A stretch of 10,103 bases of DNA, taken from NCBI GenBank assembly GCA_030589835.1, contig JAUUZS010000099.1, positions 1-10,103 of the forward strand, written 5' to 3'. The translations under genes were made by a program, and so were the position numbers. Positions 6,186-10,103 of this stretch are shown piece by piece. The notes under the pieces are model-generated. The model was not told the origin of the DNA. It did not search any database and saw nothing but the letters and a program-made list of their open reading frames with translations. The first letter of the stretch is position 1. Every line of letters begins with the position of its first letter. The DNA comes from Cyclobacteriaceae bacterium (GTDB lineage: Bacteria; Bacteroidota; Bacteroidia; Cytophagales; Cyclobacteriaceae).

Positions 6186-6764
6186 ATGATTAAATCAAAC
6201 ATATTTTTAAGCCTCATTTTATTGCTTGGAGTGACAGTATCTGTTTTGGCCCAGCCTGAAATAAGTCCGGAAAGAAAGCAGGCCATTGATTCCCTTGCTT
6301 TAGAAAAGGTAAAGGACTTAGGAAAGTATATCAGCATTATAGGGAATAAAGACACCCCGTTTTCTGAAGCCAACAGGGTTATCGACCGCGCATTGGAATT
6401 ATTTGCTGAAGGCAGCCAAATGGGCGTATCATCCCTTAATCGAAAGGACATTAAATATTTTGGGATTCGAGGATATTTTCAACGGCTAATGGCACTGAAT
6501 TATGACAGGGTTACCGTAAATTGGTTCAACATACAGTATATCAGTGATCTCGTGAGGCAACCCGACGGCAGATATGTGGGCGTAATCACCGTTTACCAAA
6601 GATTTACAGGCGAAACAGATGATGGCTTAAAATATGTGGACACTACTAAAAAGGATATAACGGTATATGTAGAGCGAAAACAAACTCAGATCCAGGGTAG
6701 GGTTATAGGATTTTGGGATGTGCTGCTAGGTGATATCCGGGTAACAGAAACTAAACCGGGATAA
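6186..6764 (+). CDS. Exported protein, 192 aa, stand-alone shared module
   Basis: The second gene of the operon starts 32 nt after the lipoprotein gene. Residues 1-22 are a type I signal peptide (hydrophobic FLSLILLLGVTVSV, cleavage at VLA/Q). The mature protein is helical first: LGKYISIIGN, ANRVIDRALELFAEGS (62-77) and IRGYFQRLMALNY (94-106). It then has a series of strands: VTVNWFNIQYIS, GRYVGVITVYQRFTG, KDITVYVERK and RVIGFWDVLLGDIRV. The helices-then-sheet order suggests an NTF2/SnoaL-like fold, but this is inference. The helical motifs recur in the upstream lipoprotein. The whole domain lines up with residues about 48-190 of the LRR protein at 7614, including the D..D..(10 residues)..I-x-V-x-V pattern near the end. 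No catalytic residues are evident, so a binding or structural role is more likely than an enzyme. Confidence 0.82.
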   Translation: MIKSNIFLSLILLLGVTVSVLAQPEISPERKQAIDSLALEKVKDLGKYISIIGNKDTPFSEANRVIDRALELFAEGSQMGVSSLNRKDIKYFGIRGYFQRLMALNYDRVTVNWFNIQYISDLVRQPDGRYVGVITVYQRFTGETDDGLKYVDTTKKDITVYVERKQTQIQGRVIGFWDVLLGDIRVTETKPG

Positions 6765-6796
6765 TCTATATTGATCAATAAATTTCCTTTTTCTCC

Positions 6797-7624
6797 ATGA
6801 GGCTAACAATTTCGTTTGTAATCCTTCAGCTTGTTTGCACACTGGTTTCAGCTCAGGATATTGCCTCCTATTTAGGGGATGAATCATTTATGTATGCTGA
6901 AACCAAACAAATCAATCAGTTTTTTCGTCGATTCAATTCCGAAGAAGACCTTGATGGCAGGAGGCTTTATGAAGGAAATCAGCATTACAGAAGTAAAGAC
7001 TTCAGGTCAAATTACCTGGAAATGCTATTTGACAAGCAGAATGAAAACATCACAGAGAACCTTAAAAAGGATTTCAAAAAAGAAGTGATTGATAGCACAA
7101 ATCCTTCCTTTCTTGATTATTACGGGGGAAGGTGGTTTGCCGAGGTCGATACAAAATTTAAGTATAAAGGACAATCCAGGACTGTTGTATTGTTTTTGGA
7201 GTTAGAAAAAGAAAACCTGGGCATAAAGTGGGTAATTAACAATGTGTACTTTTATCCGTTTACAAAACTATTCTATACAGACTCAACTGCCATCACAAAA
7301 TTTCTTCATCCAATGAGTCACGAGCTTGATTTCATGAATTTAATCAAGGTATTTAATGACCCAAAGACCGTTGAATATTATTTTGACGAAGAGTTTAAAC
7401 CGGACTTCAGAACTTTGTTTCTTTATGAAATCAAAAAAGGGAATTTGATTTTTGAAACCATAAACAAAGTTTCTTTTCATTTTTTCCAGCTTAATGATTG
7501 GTATTTTCAACTGAAGGAATTTAACAGGCCAGGCTATAATACCGGATGGCTTATCTCGAATCTTTCTAAAATTCCGGAAAACCAGAAAGACAAACTTCTC
7601 AAATACATTTATTATGAGAATTAG
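6797..7624 (+). CDS. Exported protein, 275 aa, two similar halves
   Basis: The third gene of the operon begins 32 nt after the previous stop and overlaps the next gene by 11 nt. The signal peptide covers residues 1-19 (VSA/QDIAS). The mature protein appears to have two lobes. The first, about 25-152, has helices (TKQINQFFRRFN, RSNYLEMLFDKQ) followed by strands (RWFAEVDTKFKYKG, RTVVLFLELEKE) and ends KWVINNVYF (144-152). The second, about 176-258, has helix (LDFMNLIKVFND) followed by strands (GNLIFETINKVSFHFFQL, DWYFQLKEFNR) and ends GWLISNLSKI (250-259). The paired W-(V/L)-I-(N/S)-N endings suggest duplication of an NTF2-like unit, again inference. It is rich in Phe, Tyr and Trp, fitting a rigid periplasmic or surface protein. 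I do not recognise an assigned function, and no lipobox or membrane segment is seen beyond the signal. Confidence 0.8.
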   Translation: MRLTISFVILQLVCTLVSAQDIASYLGDESFMYAETKQINQFFRRFNSEEDLDGRRLYEGNQHYRSKDFRSNYLEMLFDKQNENITENLKKDFKKEVIDSTNPSFLDYYGGRWFAEVDTKFKYKGQSRTVVLFLELEKENLGIKWVINNVYFYPFTKLFYTDSTAITKFLHPMSHELDFMNLIKVFNDPKTVEYYFDEEFKPDFRTLFLYEIKKGNLIFETINKVSFHFFQLNDWYFQLKEFNRPGYNTGWLISNLSKIPENQKDKLLKYIYYEN

Positions 7625-10103
7625 CCCCTTCGCATATATCGCCTACTGCCTTTTTCTTTTCGCTATCATGGTCTCGCCAAATGTATCCATTGGCCAGGAT
7701 GAGGTTACCGAAAACGCTGAAAATGAACAAGATGAGCAAATTGAAAAGTATAAAGCAGAGGTGCGCCAGATGGCATCCTTTCTGCAATTTTCCATGAATG
7801 TACTGGGGGACCATACGGTTTCTGCCAAAGAAAAGGATGTCATTATCAATGAAAGTTATGCGAAGATATTTAAAGATGACAAAGTGCAGATCGAAGATGA
7901 TCTGGACGAAAACCGGGATGTGGTCACCAACAAAGACGTACAAGCATATCTGAAAGATATTGATTTCTTTTTTAAAGAGGTAAAATTTGAATTTACGATC
8001 CTGGATATTGCCCATGACCTAAACCATGAAGGCCAGTTATTTTTTATAATTAAAATGATGAGAAACCTCAAAGGGATCACCATTGATCATGACAGTATCG
8101 ATTCTGATCAGGAGAGGTATATAGAGGTGAATGTCGATGAGGAAAATAAAGACTTAAAAATTGCCAGCATATATACTACTAAACTTAGCAGAAATGAGGA
8201 ATTGACCTATTGGTGGTCAGGATTGAACCGCGAATGGCAATCCTTGCTTGGCCAGGACATTGAAGTTAAAGAGGGATTAATGCTGAGTGACATTCAGGAA
8301 TTTTCAGACTCTACCTATATGGTTGATGGCCAGCAACTAACTGATTCCATCCGCATCATTGATTTTGTACTAAAAGCCGCAGGAAAAGAGAATATCAACC
8401 TTTCGGAAAATAAATTTATTTCCAACCTTAAGCCACTCGACCAACTGAAGAACCTCAGAAATCTTGACCTTTCTTACTCGGAGATCAATGACCTTTTCCC
8501 GATACGTAATTTAACGACCATTGAAAAACTGAACTGTTCCAATACCACAGTCGAAAATTTAAGGCCTCTGAGATATTCAAAATCACTTCGTGAGTTATAC
8601 TTCAATAACACACCGGTGAGCAGTATAACGGTCATTGAGAATTTCAATAATCTGGAAGTCCTTCATCTGGAACACACCGTAATTGACAGCCTCCCCTCAA
8701 TAGATAAGCTTATATATCTGAAAGAATTGAACTGCTCAAGTACAAACCTTGTACGTTTGGATTCTATAAAGTATTTGAAATCATTGATCCATCTTGATTT
8801 TTCCAACACTTCCGTACAAGGGCTCGAACCGATTTCATCCCTGAATAAGCTGAAAACACTAACCTTTAAAAATACTAATGTAAACGACCTGACACCTCTT
8901 AGTCACCTTAATAAACTAGAAGAAATCAATTTTGAAAATTCACAAGTTGATGACTTAATGCCCCTGACAAATCTGAGGGGTTTAAAAATCGTGCACGCAG
9001 ATCACACTCCAGTCGAAATGGAGAATTTTTTACGCTTCAATAAAATCAGACCCGATGTCAAAATCCTGTTTATTAGTGACGATTTGATCTCCTTCTGGGA
9101 AAATATCGATGCGGCGTGGAGGCATACTTTGGGATCTAAAATTTCCTTGGAAGATGCTATGACTAAAGAATTGGCACATAAAATTCTGGAAATAACCGTA
9201 TTGGATATTCGCAATAATCCTGACGTCATGGATATCTCTCCACTAAAATATCTGCCACAGCTCGAAACAATAGATTTTTCTGGCACCCAGGTATCTGATA
9301 TTTCCCCCGTAGAAAATTTGCACGCTCTACGCATAATAGTTGGTGCAAATACAAGGGTTACAGATCTGTCCCCGATAAAAAATCTGACAAAGCTAAAAGT
9401 CATAAATTTTAACAATACAAACATTGATGACATTTCATCTCTTTCAGGAATGTCTCAAATCGATACTCTTTTTTTTAACAACACCAAAGTCAAACATTTA
9501 ACACCGTTGAATGAGCTGAAAAGTTTTAAGGCGGCGTATTTTGAACACGCAATGGTTACAGACGAAGATTTCAGAAAATTGGATTTTGATGAACTCAGCT
9601 CCATTGTGGTGTATAAAACGGAAACATTAAGGGCCTGGTGGGGCAATTTGAATGATGAATGGCAAAATATTTTCAAGGATACTTATAAGCTTCCAGGAAG
9701 GCCCTCTTCAGAACAACTTCATAAGCTGGTCAGCAAAAAAGAGCTGATCATAAAAAGCATATCACTCAATAACCTCAACGCAATCCCGGCATTTATCAGG
9801 TTAAAATCCTTGAAATTTACGGACAGCCAAATCACTTCTTTGCACCCATTGATCAGTATGACACAGCTCGAAGAACTCAAATGTCCCAGAAATCCGATCG
9901 CAGATCTTGAGGCGCTTTCCTCGCTCAAACAGCTCAGAATACTCGATCTGGACAACACGTTGATTTCTGATTTGTCACCTATTAGCGGATTGACTGAATT
10001 GAGACAATTAAAATTTTCCGGAACGAATGTAAAGGATTTGTCGCCCGTTGAGTCACTGAAAAACCTGGAAGTTCTTGAATGCTCAAAAACCAAAATCAAG
10101 CAA
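7614..10103 (+). CDS. Large exported leucine-rich-repeat protein with N-terminal shared domain, partial at 3' end
   Basis: The frame is open from ATG 7614 to the window edge (830 codons, no stop). The start overlaps the upstream gene by 11 nt, implying translational coupling. Residues 1-27 are a signal peptide (cleavage near SIG/QDEV). Residues about 48-190 form a domain homologous to the 192-aa protein two genes upstream (ESYAKIFKDD, VQAYLKDIDFFF, MMRNLKGITIDHDS, RYIEVNV, KIASIYTTKL). After this comes a repeated architecture. Each LRR block is introduced by a W-x(6)-W motif: YWWSGLNREW (199-208), FWENIDAAW (494-502) and AWWGNLNDEW (674-683). Block 1 (about 259-480) has nine regular 22-residue repeats of the L..L.FsnT.V..L.PL..L.. 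type, in register from 281. Block 2 spans about 524-659, and block 3 runs from about 713 past the edge. LRR surfaces bind proteins or glycans, and this is probably a periplasmic or surface ligand-binding protein. Its C-terminus, and any sorting domain, is outside the window. Confidence 0.87.
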   Translation, partial: MRISPFAYIAYCLFLFAIMVSPNVSIGQDEVTENAENEQDEQIEKYKAEVRQMASFLQFSMNVLGDHTVSAKEKDVIINESYAKIFKDDKVQIEDDLDENRDVVTNKDVQAYLKDIDFFFKEVKFEFTILDIAHDLNHEGQLFFIIKMMRNLKGITIDHDSIDSDQERYIEVNVDEENKDLKIASIYTTKLSRNEELTYWWSGLNREWQSLLGQDIEVKEGLMLSDIQEFSDSTYMVDGQQLTDSIRIIDFVLKAAGKENINLSENKFISNLKPLDQLKNLRNLDLSYSEINDLFPIRNLTTIEKLNCSNTTVENLRPLRYSKSLRELYFNNTPVSSITVIENFNNLEVLHLEHTVIDSLPSIDKLIYLKELNCSSTNLVRLDSIKYLKSLIHLDFSNTSVQGLEPISSLNKLKTLTFKNTNVNDLTPLSHLNKLEEINFENSQVDDLMPLTNLRGLKIVHADHTPVEMENFLRFNKIRPDVKILFISDDLISFWENIDAAWRHTLGSKISLEDAMTKELAHKILEITVLDIRNNPDVMDISPLKYLPQLETIDFSGTQVSDISPVENLHALRIIVGANTRVTDLSPIKNLTKLKVINFNNTNIDDISSLSGMSQIDTLFFNNTKVKHLTPLNELKSFKAAYFEHAMVTDEDFRKLDFDELSSIVVYKTETLRAWWGNLNDEWQNIFKDTYKLPGRPSSEQLHKLVSKKELIIKSISLNNLNAIPAFIRLKSLKFTDSQITSLHPLISMTQLEELKCPRNPIADLEALSSLKQLRILDLDNTLISDLSPISGLTELRQLKFSGTNVKDLSPVESLKNLEVLECSKTKIKQ
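8388..10103 (+). repeat. Leucine-rich-repeat coding array, 66-bp period
   Basis: Within the large gene, nine consecutive repeats of exactly 22 codons run in phase from 8454 (starting LRNLDLSYSEI, IEKLNCSNTTV, LRELYFNNTPV, LEVLHLEHTVI, LKELNCSSTNL and so on). Two further blocks follow at about 9183-9590 and 9750 onward. The consensus is L..L.F.NT.V.DL.PL..L.., close to the 22-residue internalin-like LRR type, but with Thr usually at the position after the Asn. The repeats have diverged at the DNA level, so the array is old rather than a recent expansion. Confidence 0.85.

Noticed and set aside
7599..8083. Minus-strand frames opposite the start of the LRR gene
   Set aside because: They overlap a signal peptide and shared domain on the + strand and resemble no family.
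9002..10099. Long minus-strand frames opposite the LRR gene
   Set aside because: The + frame is open for 830 codons with clear repeats; the antisense frames are serine-rich shadows of it.

Overview
The window looks like a chromosomal piece from a Bacteroidota bacterium, most likely of the Cytophagales type. The evidence is an AT-rich sequence, no obvious Shine-Dalgarno sites, two upstream boxes matching the Bacteroidota -7 consensus TAnnTTTG, a PorP/SprF-type outer-membrane protein fragment (a type IX secretion/gliding hallmark), a Bacteroidota-style outer-membrane beta-barrel protein, and several exported proteins of a style common in this phylum. The exact genus cannot be read from the sequence.

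Layout. Positions 1-421 (+) hold the tail of a protein that may end in a type IX sorting domain, followed by a 52-codon stump of a PorP/SprF gene: a decayed surface-protein/partner pair. Positions 618-1385 (+) encode a beta-barrel outer-membrane protein, best started at a GTG. Convergent to it, 1423-4606 (-) is a block of housekeeping genes: a small unknown protein, FabH (beta-ketoacyl-ACP synthase III), a SRAP-family DNA-protein crosslink protein, and a YheT-family alpha/beta hydrolase. Positions 4607-5053 have no protein gene but are packed with inverted repeats and end in a strong intrinsic terminator. This could be an unannotated structured RNA on the + strand. A small unknown gene (5054-5287, -) follows, then a divergent promoter region.

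The most interesting part is 5506-10103 (+): four closely spaced genes, probably one operon, all encoding exported proteins. They are a coiled-coil lipoprotein, a 192-aa secreted protein, a 275-aa secreted protein with two similar halves, and a very large leucine-rich-repeat (LRR) protein still open at the window edge after 830 codons. The lipoprotein, the 192-aa protein and the N-terminus of the LRR protein share one helical/beta module. The match between the 192-aa protein and residues about 48-190 of the LRR protein extends through the whole domain. The LRR protein is itself built from super-repeats, each LRR block being introduced by a W-x(6)-W motif. I do not know a described function for this set. 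My inference is a cell-envelope recognition or assembly system whose parts share a common (NTF2-like?) domain. It is the best candidate in the window for an undescribed system.
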